Assembly (NCBI RefSeq): GCF_045291395.1
Contig: NZ_CP152342.1
Location: 3,348,001-3,412,000 of the forward strand
DNA from: MR-S7 sp000400995
GTDB lineage: Bacteria > Pseudomonadota > Gammaproteobacteria > Burkholderiales > Burkholderiaceae_C
Length of the DNA: 64,000 nucleotides
Direction: 5' to 3'
In this document: piece by piece, positions 9,729-18,581 of the stretch
How the letters are laid out: each line of letters begins with the position of its first letter
How positions within the stretch are numbered: the stretch's first letter is position 1
Notes under the pieces: model-generated
Databases searched by the model: none
Told to the model about the DNA's origin: nothing
Seen by the model: only the letters and a program-made list of their open reading frames with translations
Program-made: the position numbers and the translations under genes

Positions 9729-10622
9729 ATGACCATCGAGTACTTCGATGCAGAGGCTGCCCGCCAAGTCGTCGACCACGACACGCCCATTGAGCGGGTT
9801 GCTTCTGGTTTTGTCTTCACAGAAGGTGCACTCTGGCACGGGCGCGACCATTACCTGCTCTTCAGCGACATCGACGCCAGTTGCATGTACCGCTGGGATG
9901 AACGAAGCGGCGTCTCGGTTTTTCGTTCCCCGAGCAACATGACCAACGGCAATACCTGGGACGCGCAGGGCAGGCTTCTCAGTTGTGAGCATGCGAGCAG
10001 CAGAGTGGTCCGCACCCTTGGGGACGGGACACTGGAAACCATTGCCAGCCACTTCGAGGGGCGCGAACTCAACAGTCCCAACGACATCGTGACGCGCCGT
10101 GATGGCAGCATCTACTTCTCGGATCCCATTTTTGGACGCCGCCTGCCGCACGGCACGCTGCGCGAACCGCAGTTGGACCACTCCAGCGTGTACCGCATCA
10201 CGCACACGGGTGGGCTGCAACGGCTGGCGGTGGATCTCGAGCAGCCTAACGGCCTGTGCTTCAGTCCTGACGAGCGTCTGCTTTACGTCAACGACAGCCC
10301 CCGCAAGCGTATCCATGTCCACACGGTGCGCCCGGATGGGCTGGTGGATGCGGGGCGCCTGTTCGCCGATGTGCCTGGCGATGAGCCCGGCGTCCCGGAT
10401 GGCATGAAGGTCGACGCACAAGGCCGCGTCTACAGCTGCGGGCCAGGAGGCATCCATATCTTCCTGCCGTCAGGAAAACGCATCGCGCGCATCCGCTTTC
10501 CGGAAAAAGCGTGCAACTTCGCCTTTGCGCACGCCGATCTGCGCACGCTGTACGTCACTGCGTGCACCTCGATCTATCGCGTGCGCTTGAACACACCAGG
10601 CATCGCTCAGTGGCACGGCTAG
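9729..10622 (+). CDS. SMP-30/gluconolactonase/LRE-family lactonase
   Basis: A 297-residue six-bladed propeller of the SMP-30 family, which hydrolyses sugar lactones to aldonates with a divalent metal. Metal-site residues are visible: E32 in VFTEGALWH, N118 in ELNSPNDIVTRRDG, N174 in QPNGLCFSPDERLLYVND, and Asp residues at 189 and 224 (VPDGMKVDAQG). There is no signal peptide when started at 9729 (TIEYFDAEAARQVV), so it is cytoplasmic. Its product would feed the IlvD/Edd-type dehydratase of the leftward operon, linking the two modules. It is first in a rightward operon with two receptors and an FAD dehydrogenase. Confidence 0.9.
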   Translation: MTIEYFDAEAARQVVDHDTPIERVASGFVFTEGALWHGRDHYLLFSDIDASCMYRWDERSGVSVFRSPSNMTNGNTWDAQGRLLSCEHASSRVVRTLGDGTLETIASHFEGRELNSPNDIVTRRDGSIYFSDPIFGRRLPHGTLREPQLDHSSVYRITHTGGLQRLAVDLEQPNGLCFSPDERLLYVNDSPRKRIHVHTVRPDGLVDAGRLFADVPGDEPGVPDGMKVDAQGRVYSCGPGGIHIFLPSGKRIARIRFPEKACNFAFAHADLRTLYVTACTSIYRVRLNTPGIAQWHG

Positions 10623-10681
10623 CACCGCTTGCCCTCTTTCCCGGCTACCGCATCCATCACGACAACAGGAGACCGACCGCC

Positions 10682-11668
10682 ATGAACATCTACCGCCTCT
10701 CCCAGTTGGGCCGCTATGTGTCCGCAGCCATCCTCGCCCTGGCTTCGGGCCTCGCAGTGGCGCAGGCCGCCTATCCAAGCAAGCCCATTCGCATCATCGT
10801 GCCGTTCGCAGCAGGCGGTACTGCCGACAATTTGCCGAGAGCCTTGGGGGCCATCCTTTCACAGAAGTACGGCCAACCCGTGGTCATCGAGAACAAACCT
10901 GGTGCAGCGAGCATGCTGGGCGCGGAATACGTGGCCAAGTCGCCTGCCGATGGACACACGTTGCTGCTGGCTACGTCCAGCACGCTGGCGGTGGTGCCCA
11001 ACCTGTACAAGAAGATGCGCTATGACAGTGGCCGCGACCTGGTATCGGTGAGCTTGCTGGCGACGTCGCCCAGCATTCTCATGGTGAGCAACGATGTGCC
11101 GGTGAACAACTTCAAGGAATTCATCGACTATGTGAAGCAGCGCCCCGGCCAGGTGTCGTTTGCATCGGCCGGCGTAGGTGGCGTGATCCATCTGCACAGC
11201 GAACTGTTCCAGAGCCAGACGGGAACCCGCATGATCCATGTCCCTTACCAAGGGTCGAACCTGGCGCTGGGAGACCTGCAGACCGGCCGCGTGCAGATGT
11301 TGATCGACATCATTGGATCGAACTACGGCACGGTGTCGCAGAACAAGGTCAAGGTGCTGGCATCCATGTCGGAAAAGCGGTTGCCGCTACTGCCCCAGGT
11401 GCCATCCGTCGCGGAGCTGGGATATCCGGCATTGGCCGGCGATATTTGGTTCGCCATCTCCGCCCCGGCCAAGACGCCGCCGGCCATCCTTCAAAAGCTG
11501 CAGCAGGACTTCGCCGAAATCGCGCGCTCACACGAAATCATCGAAAAGTTCGCGCCGCTTGGCGTGGAGATGGTGGGTAGCACCGCCAACGAGATGGACG
11601 CCATCATCCAGCGCGACAGCAGCCGCTGGGCGGCCGTGATCCGCGACGCTGGCGTACAGGTTGAGTAA
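10682..11668 (+). CDS. Bug/TctC-family periplasmic solute-binding receptor
   Basis: A 328-residue intact receptor. The signal peptide (YVSAAILALASGLAVAQA) is followed by IRIIVPFAAGGTADNLPRAL, VVIENKPGAASMLGAEYV, FASAGVGGVIHLHSELF and VPYQGSNLALGDL. The start at 10682 has an upstream AGGAGACC ribosome site. It lies 59 bp after the lactonase gene and is probably co-transcribed with it. The family binds carboxylates or similar small ligands in the periplasm. The permease partners are absent here. Confidence 0.9.
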   Translation: MNIYRLSQLGRYVSAAILALASGLAVAQAAYPSKPIRIIVPFAAGGTADNLPRALGAILSQKYGQPVVIENKPGAASMLGAEYVAKSPADGHTLLLATSSTLAVVPNLYKKMRYDSGRDLVSVSLLATSPSILMVSNDVPVNNFKEFIDYVKQRPGQVSFASAGVGGVIHLHSELFQSQTGTRMIHVPYQGSNLALGDLQTGRVQMLIDIIGSNYGTVSQNKVKVLASMSEKRLPLLPQVPSVAELGYPALAGDIWFAISAPAKTPPAILQKLQQDFAEIARSHEIIEKFAPLGVEMVGSTANEMDAIIQRDSSRWAAVIRDAGVQVE

Positions 11669-11766
11669 ATCGCGCTGCATCCAACGCCCCGCCCCACCCG
11701 CGCCGTCTCTCCGTTGCCGGAATGCGGCAGGTGCGGCGGGCACCTCTTCTCCCCGCACTTCGAACC

Positions 11767-13155
11767 ATGAACCTCCCTTCCCTTCCCGATGGCATCGGCC
11801 AGACGATCACGCAGCCATCGGAGATCGAGCGCTTCCTCGTCGACTTCTCCGGGCGCCTCAAAGGGCATGCGCAGTGTGTCGCACAGCCATCCTCGACGGC
11901 CGAGGTGGCCCGCCTCGTGCAGTGGTGCCACGCGCACCAGGTCGCACTTGTTCCCCAAGGCGGCAATACAGGACTGGTCGGCGGATCGGTTCCCACGGTT
12001 CCACAGCCAACGGTTCTGCTATCGACCAGCCAACTGAACAAGCTGCGGGCAATCGACACCTATGGCAACACCATCACGGTGGAGGCCGGCATGGTGCTGC
12101 AGCAATTGCAAGCCACCGCACGCGACAACGGACGTCTCTTTCCGTTGTCCCTGGGCGCTGAGGGAAGTTGCACCGTGGGAGGCAATCTCAGCACCAATGC
12201 AGGGGGAACTGCCGTCCTGCGCTACGGGAATATGCGTGACCTGTGCCTGGGCCTGGAGGTAGTGCTGCCCAACGGCGAGATCCTGAGCGCCCTGAATTGC
12301 CTGCGCAAGGACAACACCGGCTACGACCTCAAGAACCTCTTCATCGGCGCTGAGGGCACGTTGGGAATCATTACCGCTGCGACGCTCAAATTGTTCCCGG
12401 TGCCGGCCGCCAAAGTCACGGCATGGTGTGCAATCGACAGTCCAGCTCAGGCACTGAAGCTGCTGTCGCTGGCCCAAAGCCAGCTCGGCCCCGCACTCAC
12501 GGCGTTTGAATTGATGTCGGACTACTGCGTGCGCCTAGTCGAAGAGAAATTTGCCGACTCGCCCAGGATTCTCGACGAACGCTCTCCTTGGTACATCCTC
12601 ATGGAGTCCTCGGATCAGGACAGTGAAGCCCATGCCATCCAGAAGTTTGAGGAACTCATGGAACAGGCCTACGACGCAGGTGTCGTTTCTGACGCAGCCA
12701 TCGCACAGACGCACCAGCAAAGCGCGGCGTTCTGGAGACTGCGCGAACGCATTGGCCTGTCCCAGAAGCGCAACTTCAAGCACGACATTTCGCTGCCCAT
12801 CGGCACCATTCCCCGCTTCATCGACGAAACACGGATGCTGCTCGATGCGCAGTGCCCAGGCCACACGCTGGTCGTCCTGGGGCACATCGGCGATGGCAAC
12901 CTGCACTACAACGTCGAGCCGCCACCCGCTACGCCCGCCTCGGAGTTCGTCGTACTGGAAGGCCGCGTGCACGAAATCATCTACGACAAGGTGATGTCCT
13001 TGGGAGGGTCGATCTCTGCGGAGCACGGCATCGGATCGTTCAAGACGGCGGATCTGCTTCGCTACAAGTCACCCGTTGCCATAGCTCTCATGCGCAAGAT
13101 AAAGGCGGTCATCGATCCACACGCCGTTCTGAATCCCGGGAAAGTCCTTGCATAA
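11767..13155 (+). CDS. FAD-binding D-2-hydroxyacid dehydrogenase (D-lactate / 2-hydroxyglutarate type)
   Basis: A 462-residue flavoenzyme of the FAD_binding_4 plus FAD-oxidase C family (GlcD/DLD2/D2HGDH-like). The PP-loop VPQGGNTGLVGGSVP, the FAD segment GAEGSCTVGGNLSTNAGG, NTGYDLKNLFIGAEGTLG, and the metal/active-site motifs GHIGDGNLHYNV and ISAEHGIGSFK are all present. It oxidises a D-2-hydroxyacid to a 2-oxoacid and passes electrons onward, probably to quinone or ETF. Length and motifs are normal. It begins 98 bp after the receptor gene; the ATG at 11767 starts the family-like sequence. It complements the L-specific FMN enzyme of the opposite operon. Confidence 0.9.
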   Translation: MNLPSLPDGIGQTITQPSEIERFLVDFSGRLKGHAQCVAQPSSTAEVARLVQWCHAHQVALVPQGGNTGLVGGSVPTVPQPTVLLSTSQLNKLRAIDTYGNTITVEAGMVLQQLQATARDNGRLFPLSLGAEGSCTVGGNLSTNAGGTAVLRYGNMRDLCLGLEVVLPNGEILSALNCLRKDNTGYDLKNLFIGAEGTLGIITAATLKLFPVPAAKVTAWCAIDSPAQALKLLSLAQSQLGPALTAFELMSDYCVRLVEEKFADSPRILDERSPWYILMESSDQDSEAHAIQKFEELMEQAYDAGVVSDAAIAQTHQQSAAFWRLRERIGLSQKRNFKHDISLPIGTIPRFIDETRMLLDAQCPGHTLVVLGHIGDGNLHYNVEPPPATPASEFVVLEGRVHEIIYDKVMSLGGSISAEHGIGSFKTADLLRYKSPVAIALMRKIKAVIDPHAVLNPGKVLA

Positions 13156-13174
13156 CGTCTCGTTGGAGAACCCC

Positions 13175-14178
13175 ATGGTCACCACTCCCTCCTTTCCTAT
13201 TGCCCGCCGCCAATTGATGGCGCTGGCAGCCTCCTGCGCACTTTGTGGACAGGCCGCGCACGCCGCAGAGCGGCCCGCAGGCTTCCCGAGCACGGGCAAG
13301 GTGTCGCTCATCGTGTCCTTCGCCCAGGCGGCACCACGGACATCGTGGCGCGCATCCTGGCCGAACGCTTGCAGCGCCGCTGGGCCAGCCCGGTCATCGT
13401 AGAGAACAAGGCCGGTGCAGGAGGCAACATCGGCGCGGAGTACGTGTCGCGTGCCAAAGGCGATGGCCAAACACTGCTGGTGGCCGCCACCTCGTTCACC
13501 AATGCGCCGGCACTGGTGAAAAATCTGCGCTACGACATCCTTCAGGACTTCTCGCCCATCTCCCTTGTGGCAACCACGCCCTTGGTGCTCATGGTCAGCA
13601 AGCAATCCGGCATCGGCTCCGTGCCGGAACTCATTGCGCGGCTGCGCAGCAAGAAGGGTGGGCTCAACTACGGCACGAGCGGAGTGGGAACGTCGATCCA
13701 TGTCTCGACGCTTCTGTTTCTCAACGAGGTGCAAGCCGAGGCGCAACACGTCATCTACAAGGGCAGCGGTCCAGCCTTGCTGGCGCTCGCCTCCGGCGAA
13801 ATCGATATGCTTTTCGACAATTTCGGAAGCGCCATGCCTTTTGTAGAAACGGGCAAGGTCACCGGCCTCGCGCTGACGAGCCTGCGAACGGATGGGTTGA
13901 AGACCACGCTCGTGCCGCTGGACCAAACAGGCCTCCATCACTTCGAGTCATACACCTGGATCGGCATTCTGGGCGCAGCGGGCACACCATCCGGCCTCGT
14001 CTCCTGGATCAACGCAGAGGTGGCTCAAGTCCTGCGCGAACCTTCCGTTCAGGAGCAATTGTCAGGATTGGGCTTCTCCGCGCGGCCCAATACGCCAGCG
14101 CAGTTCCAGACCTTCATCCGGGACGAACTGGGCAAGGTGCAGCGGCTGGTGAAGAACAACAAAGTCGCGATCGAATAA
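13175..14178 (+). pseudogene. Bug/TctC-family receptor, frameshifted after the signal region
   Basis: Signal-peptide residues (IARRQLMALAASCALCGQAA) and the first strand (GKVSLIVSFA) read in one frame. From PGGTTDIVARILAERLQRRW onward the protein continues in the next frame through VIVENKAGAGGNIGAEYVS to the end at 14178. A one-base loss in the CCC at 13323-13325 accounts for it. With the base restored this is a normal receptor of about 334 residues. It follows the FAD dehydrogenase by 19 bp and closes the rightward operon just before the genomic-island boundary. Confidence 0.85.
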
Positions 14179-14217
14179 GCCGCGTGGGACACTCCACGGA
14201 GGACAACAGTGCGGATA

Positions 14218-14266
14218 TTGGTAGGGCGTGGCGGACTTGAACCGACGACTAAAGGATTATGAGTCC
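14218..14266 (-). repeat. Left island attachment repeat: 3' fragment of the tRNA(CAU) gene
   Basis: These 49 bases repeat 27647-27695 with one mismatch (T at 14250, C at 27679) in the same orientation. They correspond to the 3' part of the intact tRNA gene, from the anticodon loop to CCA. A tRNA 3'-end duplicate is the usual footprint of site-specific integration by a tyrosine integrase. The 13.4 kb between the copies is the island. About 160 bp follow the repeat before the broken IPTL-CTERM gene ends, with nothing recognisable. Confidence 0.85.
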
Positions 14267-14778
14267 GTCGCGGAATTGAGCACTGGCGCGGCTTTGCACC
14301 GGATTCGTGTTCCGCAATTCTCTGGGAGCGGCACCCTGCAAACCCAATGCTGGCGAGGCCCCTAGAATTTTTGCGGAACACTTTGACCTGCGACGAGCAC
14401 ACCGGAGATCACCCCGAACGGGCGGTGCCTCAGCGCTGCCTGCGTCTCACGGCCGCGATACCCAGCATGGCCAGCAATGACGACATCCCTAGCAACGCAT
14501 ACTCACCAAGCGTAGGGATGCTGGCCGGAGTGGTGGAGATGCGAGGCCGATGTTGATCACGATCTCGTCGCCGGATGGGACGAACAACGTCTGGGTTCCC
14601 ACGGTGAGACCGAGGGCCGCCAATGTCGTGCCAGCATAAGTAGATTGATTGACCAGCGGTGAGCCGGAGGCATAGGTAGGCGGGAGATACAGATCAGTTC
14701 CGAGAAGGAAAACATTCGGCCCAGAAGAGCTTGATCCAGCGGTCGGTACTGCTGAGGGCAGCGAAATGCCCGGCACTA

Positions 14779-15648
14779 GGGTATGTCATCAATCAACCCT
14801 GAGAAAGTGACGGGGTTACTGCCACTTACGCGAGCCACACCATGGATGCGGCCAGATGGATGGCCCCCAAGAAGTTACGAGCCGTCTTGTCGTAACGCGT
14901 GGCAATGGCTCGGTACTGCTTCAGACGCGCAAAGAAGTTCTCGATCAGATGCCGGGCCTTGTAGAGGTCTCGGTCATATTCGCGCGGCTTCTTGTTGGTC
15001 ACCCGTGAAGGAATCACCACCGCCTTGCCCTTGCTCAGCAACGGCTCGATCAGCCGAGCATGGGCGTCGTAGGCCTTGTCGGCAAGGATGGTCTGGGCAG
15101 GTGTGTCCTTGAGCAGGACATCGGCGCCCTTGAGGTCATGCGCTTGCCCAGGTGTGAGGAGAAATCCTGTCGGATTGCCCAGCGCATCGACCGTGGCATG
15201 GATCTTGGTGCTCAGGCCGCCTTTGCTGCGCCCGAGAGCCTGCTTGTCCGGATCCCCCTTTTGCGCCAGCGCTGTGCTGATGGGCGCGCACGATAGTGGC
15301 GTCGATCATCGCGTACTCGTTGTCCGCATCCTGTGCCAAGACATCGAACACCCGCTGCCATGCGCCGCTTTGGCTCCAGCGTGAGTGACGGGTGTGCACC
15401 ACGCGGAAATCACCAAAGCGCGCGGGCAGATCCCGCCAGGGAATTCCTGCTCGGTATCGGTACAGCACTGCATCTACGAATAGCCGGTTGTCTTTTGCCG
15501 TCGCTCCGGGCTGCCCAGCCTGGCCGGGCAAGAAGTCCTTGATGCGCTCCCATTGCCCATCACTGAGGACATATCTTTTACTCATGGCCGCTACGTGGCG
15601 CTGGGGCTGTGAATTTCAACTGAAGGGACTTTGATTGATGACACGCCC
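14779..15648. mobile_element. IS5-family insertion sequence (IS427-like), 870 bp
   Basis: The element is bounded by 18-bp terminal repeats, GGGTATGTCATCAATCAA on the left and the complement of GGGCGTGTCATCAATCAA on the right (two mismatches). TA flanks both ends (14777-14778 and 15649-15650), fitting the 2-bp TA duplication of the IS427 group at a CTAG target. It carries one leftward transposase in two frames. It has disrupted the IPTL-CTERM gene. Confidence 0.9.
14826..15585 (-). CDS. IS5-family transposase, two frames joined by a probable programmed frameshift
   Basis: The first frame (15585 down to about 15255) encodes the N-terminal part (YVLSDGQWERIKDFLPGQ, YRAGIPWRDLPARFGD, MIDATIVRAHQHSAGAKGG). 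The second frame continues with QALGRSKGGLSTKIHATVDA, ILADKAYDAHARLI and the DDE-family end ENFFARLKQYRAIATRYDKT. The switch lies at AAAAGGGGG (15254-15262 complement), a slippery run typical of elements that make OrfAB by frameshifting. The full product would be about 253 residues. The acidic residues of the DDE triad are visible (MIDAT, ADKAYD, E of IENFF). Confidence 0.85.
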
Positions 15649-15900
15649 TAGAACTCCCGAATACAGATCTCCATCTATATCCGTGCCAATACAGAGGGCA
15701 TCTGTGTAGATCAAACCATCACCGCCAAGAAGACACGGTCCAAGGCTGCCAGACGATAGAGCAGGGTTGATGTCTATCGACCCCGTCCCACTCATCACAA
15801 CATCTGGACCCACTTGGTTGATGTTGATGGTGTAGATCGCCTGGGATACGCTCGCAGTTGCCCACAAAACCAGCCCTACGCCAATGCTTCGCAAAGCCAT

Positions 15901-16327
15901 CTCCGCTCCTTCATAAGAATCGATATGACTTTGAGTGTAGTAGTCGAGCGCTTTTCAGGCTAACGCATCTTTGCCTGCTGATGGAGAAAACTTCGCGTGC
16001 CGCTCTGCAGCGCCGCCAGCGCTAGGAGTCCGTCGCTCTGGCGCGGTTGCAGAGCGAGGGCATTGCCGCTCTGGCGCGGCACGGGAGCCTGTTGCGCGCC
16101 GCCCTACCCTGGCGCCCCTCCTCCACGCATTGACGTGTGCCGCGGTCGGCCGGTAGAGATCAGCGAATCCACTGCAGGAGAGGTCGTGGCTGTGGACAGC
16201 GCCGTCACGCCGCTTTCAGACTACGAGACGCTGGCCTGATCAGTAGCTGCGCTCTGCTGGCAGCTCGACACCCTGCAGTTGCTGCGCATCGGCCAGCCGC
16301 TCGCGCGCTGTCCGTAGCGCGCGGGTG
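15901..16327. other. Gap with no recognisable gene
   Basis: This 427-bp stretch lies between the broken IPTL-CTERM gene and the integrase remnant. The only structure seen is a short direct repeat (CGCTCTGGCGCGG) around 16032 and 16069. It may hold the eroded 5' part of the integrase gene, but no family-like residues can be read in any frame. Confidence 0.4.
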
Positions 16328-17004
16328 ATGCTTGCCATCGCGCCCATGCACATCCGTGAAGACCTCGACATTCGAGGCCAAGCCGTCAAGGTGCGCGCCA
16401 ACCGCGAAAAAACGCTGTTCTCACACATCTTCAACAAGGCCAGGGAGTGGGCTACACCAGCGTGCAGAACCCCTGCCAAGGCGTGAAAGGCTTCAGGGAA
16501 ACGGGACGCGACCGCTATGTGACCGATGAGGAATTCGAGCGCGTGAAACAGCACGCGCACTTCACCGTAGCCGATGCCATGGACGTGGCATTGCTCACCG
16601 GCCAGCGCCCCGCCGACGTGCTCAAAATGAAGCGGGCGGATATTCGCGACGGTGCGCTGTGGGTCGTGTAGAACAAGACCGGAGCACGCCTGGGCATCGA
16701 GATCGCGGGCGAACTGGCCGCCGTCATCGAGCGCATCAACCAGCACCCGCGCAAGGCGATCGGTGCCTTCCTGATTCAGGATGAGAACGGCCAGCCCTTG
16801 AGCAGGTTCGCACTGCGCTCACGCTTTGACAAGGCCCGCGAACTGGCGAAGGTGGACTTCCAGTTTCGGGACATTCGGGCGAAGGCTGCAACCGATACCG
16901 GCGACCTGGCGCACTCACAGAGGCTGCTCGCGCACAAGAACCGAGGCATGACGGAGCACTATGTGAAGAGCCGGGTTGGGGATCGAGTGAGGCCCCTGCG
17001 TTAA
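16328..17004 (+). pseudogene. Tyrosine recombinase (phage integrase), degraded
   Basis: Integrase-like residues (VRANREKTLFSHIFNKAREW) begin near 16390. The frame breaks at GGG 16449-16451, continues with GYTSVQNPCQGVKGF and the catalytic box ALLTGQRPADVLKMKRADI, meets an in-frame TAG at 16669-16671 where Gln is expected (LWVV*NKTGARLGIE), then reads to the C-terminal boxes DIRAKAATDTGDLAHSQRLL and EHYVKSRVGDRV. The first catalytic Arg and final Tyr are visible. The N-terminal arm-binding domain is missing. This was probably the integrase that placed the island in the tRNA gene; it should now be inactive. Confidence 0.8.
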
Positions 17005-17048
17005 CCTTGTCTAGCGCCTGAGGCGACTGCACCAGAATCGAGGTTCTA

Positions 17049-17914
17049 GAGCGTGTTATGAACTCACCCCCGTGCCCAAGGCAGGCAACGCCTTTGGCAG
17101 CATGAGGATCACGAAGATCAGGAAATGCAATCCGGCGAGCACTTCGGGCAATCTTTCATAGTCGCGGCTGAGCCTTCTGAATCGCGCCAGCCAGCCAAAG
17201 CTGCGCTCGACCACCCAGCGCCTGGGCAGCAGCACAAAGCCCTTCTTGGCCTCGGGCAGCTTGACAATTTGCAGATCAATGCCGTGCTCGCTGGCCTGCC
17301 GGTTGGGCTCTTCGCCCGTGTAGCCCTGGTCGGCCCAGGCCAGTCTCACCGTCTCGCCTGTCGCTTCCTGCACCGCCTCGCACAACGGCGCCACTTGCGC
17401 TCGCTCCTGTTCATTGGCTGGTGTGATATGGACGGCCAGCAAATGCCCCAGCGTATCGACGGCCATGTGCACTTTCGAGCCGTTGCGCCGCTTGTAACCA
17501 TCGTAGCCAGCACGCGGACCACTCTCACAGCTCGATTGCAAGGTGCGTCCATCCAAGACTGCCGCACTGGGCTGGCCCTGGCGTCCTTGCGCCACGCGAA
17601 TGACCGAGCGAAGGTCGTTGGCCATTGCCTCAAAGCATCCTGCTTGCAACCAGCGGCGTGTTTGCTGATAGACCGCCTCCCACGGCGGGAAGTCCCCAGG
17701 CAGCATGCGCCAGGGCGCACCCGCACGGGCCATCCAGCGCAAGGCATTGAACACTTCGCGCAGTTCGTGCTGGCGTTGCGCTGCCTTCTCGTCGATCAGT
17801 GCCAGGTACGGCGCCGCGAAGCCCCACTCCTCATCCGTGACATCCGTGGGGTACTGCTTGCGCCTTGCCATGTGGCGAATCTACCGCACGCGCTATCAAG
17901 TTCATAACACGCTC
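17049..17914. mobile_element. IS5-family insertion sequence, 866 bp
   Basis: Terminal repeats GAGCGTGTTATGAAC and its complement GTTCATAACACGCTC bound the element, with TA at both flanks (17047-17048, 17915-17916). It holds a single leftward transposase gene. It lies just behind the integrase remnant and does not interrupt an obvious gene. Confidence 0.9.
17056..17871 (-). CDS. IS5-family transposase
   Basis: An intact 271-residue transposase. It starts with the DUF4096-like region (YPTDVTDEEWGFAAPYLAL, RWMARAGAPWRMLPGDFPPW) and carries the DDE catalytic core: AAVLDGRTLQ, the YKRRNGSKVHMAVDTLGHL segment, LAWADQGYTGEE, and the YREK-like VVERSFGWLARFRRLSRDYE. It fills the IS from IR to IR and uses a single frame, unlike the two-frame element at 14779. 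It appears functional and could move in trans. Confidence 0.9.
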   Translation of the reverse strand: MARRKQYPTDVTDEEWGFAAPYLALIDEKAAQRQHELREVFNALRWMARAGAPWRMLPGDFPPWEAVYQQTRRWLQAGCFEAMANDLRSVIRVAQGRQGQPSAAVLDGRTLQSSCESGPRAGYDGYKRRNGSKVHMAVDTLGHLLAVHITPANEQERAQVAPLCEAVQEATGETVRLAWADQGYTGEEPNRQASEHGIDLQIVKLPEAKKGFVLLPRRWVVERSFGWLARFRRLSRDYERLPEVLAGLHFLIFVILMLPKALPALGTGVSS

Positions 17915-17916
17915 TA

Positions 17917-18376
17917 AGGTGCAGTTTGACGCCCAAATCGAACCGGGCAAGCTGCACATAGTGGCAAAAAAGCGATAACACAAACTAATGGACCGCCACG
18001 CTGCACCCGCAGTCCGAGCCTGGAAGGCGGCAAGGCCACGCCGTCACAGCGTAGTGTGAGCGCCATGCACACGCCGTCGGCTACTGTGCCGTAGTGCGCC
18101 TGGAGCGCGCTGAATCACCTGCCTAGGTGGACGCAGCCTCGTCTTTCGGGACCACCGATGCCGTCTCGGCCCTCCGCGATCACCGTATGTGTCTTGACTA
18201 TTTCAACGGCCCTACTAACATATATGCGTACATCCAGTCTTTGACCGCTTTGTGGTCGATACGGCAGGATCGCACAAGAAGGCTGTAGCGCAGGAGTGCT
18301 TGGCAATTTCCCGTCAATCCGGGGGATGTCATGCACTCAAGGAAAACTGAGTTGGCTCCCCCTTGCTGGAGCCTCC
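17917..18376. other. Gap upstream of the mobilization genes; weak promoter candidate
   Basis: No gene is seen in these 460 bp. A possible sigma-70 promoter is TTGACT at 18194-18199 and ACATAT at 18218-18223 (18-bp spacing) pointing toward the HTH and relaxase genes. An oriT for a MobV relaxase would be expected in such a leader, but I cannot point to a convincing palindrome. Confidence 0.3.
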
Positions 18377-18578
18377 ATGGTTTCGATCAAGCCCCTGATC
18401 CAGGAAACCCGCGCAGCACTGCCGACCACCGAAGCTGCAATCCACCTCAACCGCAAGCCGCAGACGCTTCGCCTCTGGGCCTGTCATGAAAACGGCCCTC
18501 TGCGCCCGATTCGGGTCCATGGTCGCCCTTGCGTGGCCTGTGGCCGATTTGCGCCGCATTTTGGGTGTTGGAGGGTAA
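18377..18578 (+). pseudogene. Small helix-turn-helix (excisionase-like) protein, frameshifted
   Basis: From 18377 the frame reads SIKPLIQETRAALPTTEAA, then HLNRKPQTLRLWACHENGPL, a MerR/AlpA-like DNA-binding pattern (helix, turn, RLW recognition). After CCC at 18526-18528 the neighbouring frame gives the natural end LAWPVADLRRILGVGG and a TAA at 18576-18578, 3 bp before the relaxase start. One extra base explains the shift. The intact product would have about 66 residues. Such small proteins sit next to integrase or mobilization genes and act as excisionase or repressor; the role here is inferred. Confidence 0.6.
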
Positions 18579-18581
18579 GGG

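Larger units (their letters stand above)
14430..15900 (-). pseudogene. IPTL-CTERM secreted protein gene, split by an IS element
   Basis: The N-terminal half (15651-15900) has a signal peptide and starts its mature part AIYTININQVGPDVVMSGTG. The C-terminal half (14430-14776) ends with the sorting signal ASIPTLGEYALLGMSSLLAM, then GIAAVRRR, the IPTL-CTERM hallmark: motif, membrane helix, Arg cluster. An IS5-family element sits between the halves. A further one-base loss near 14541-14547 separates the body from the sorting tail. Without the IS the gene would encode about 200 residues. IPTL-CTERM proteins are exported and processed by an exosortase-like system; no sortase is in this window. The body function is unknown. 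Confidence 0.75.
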
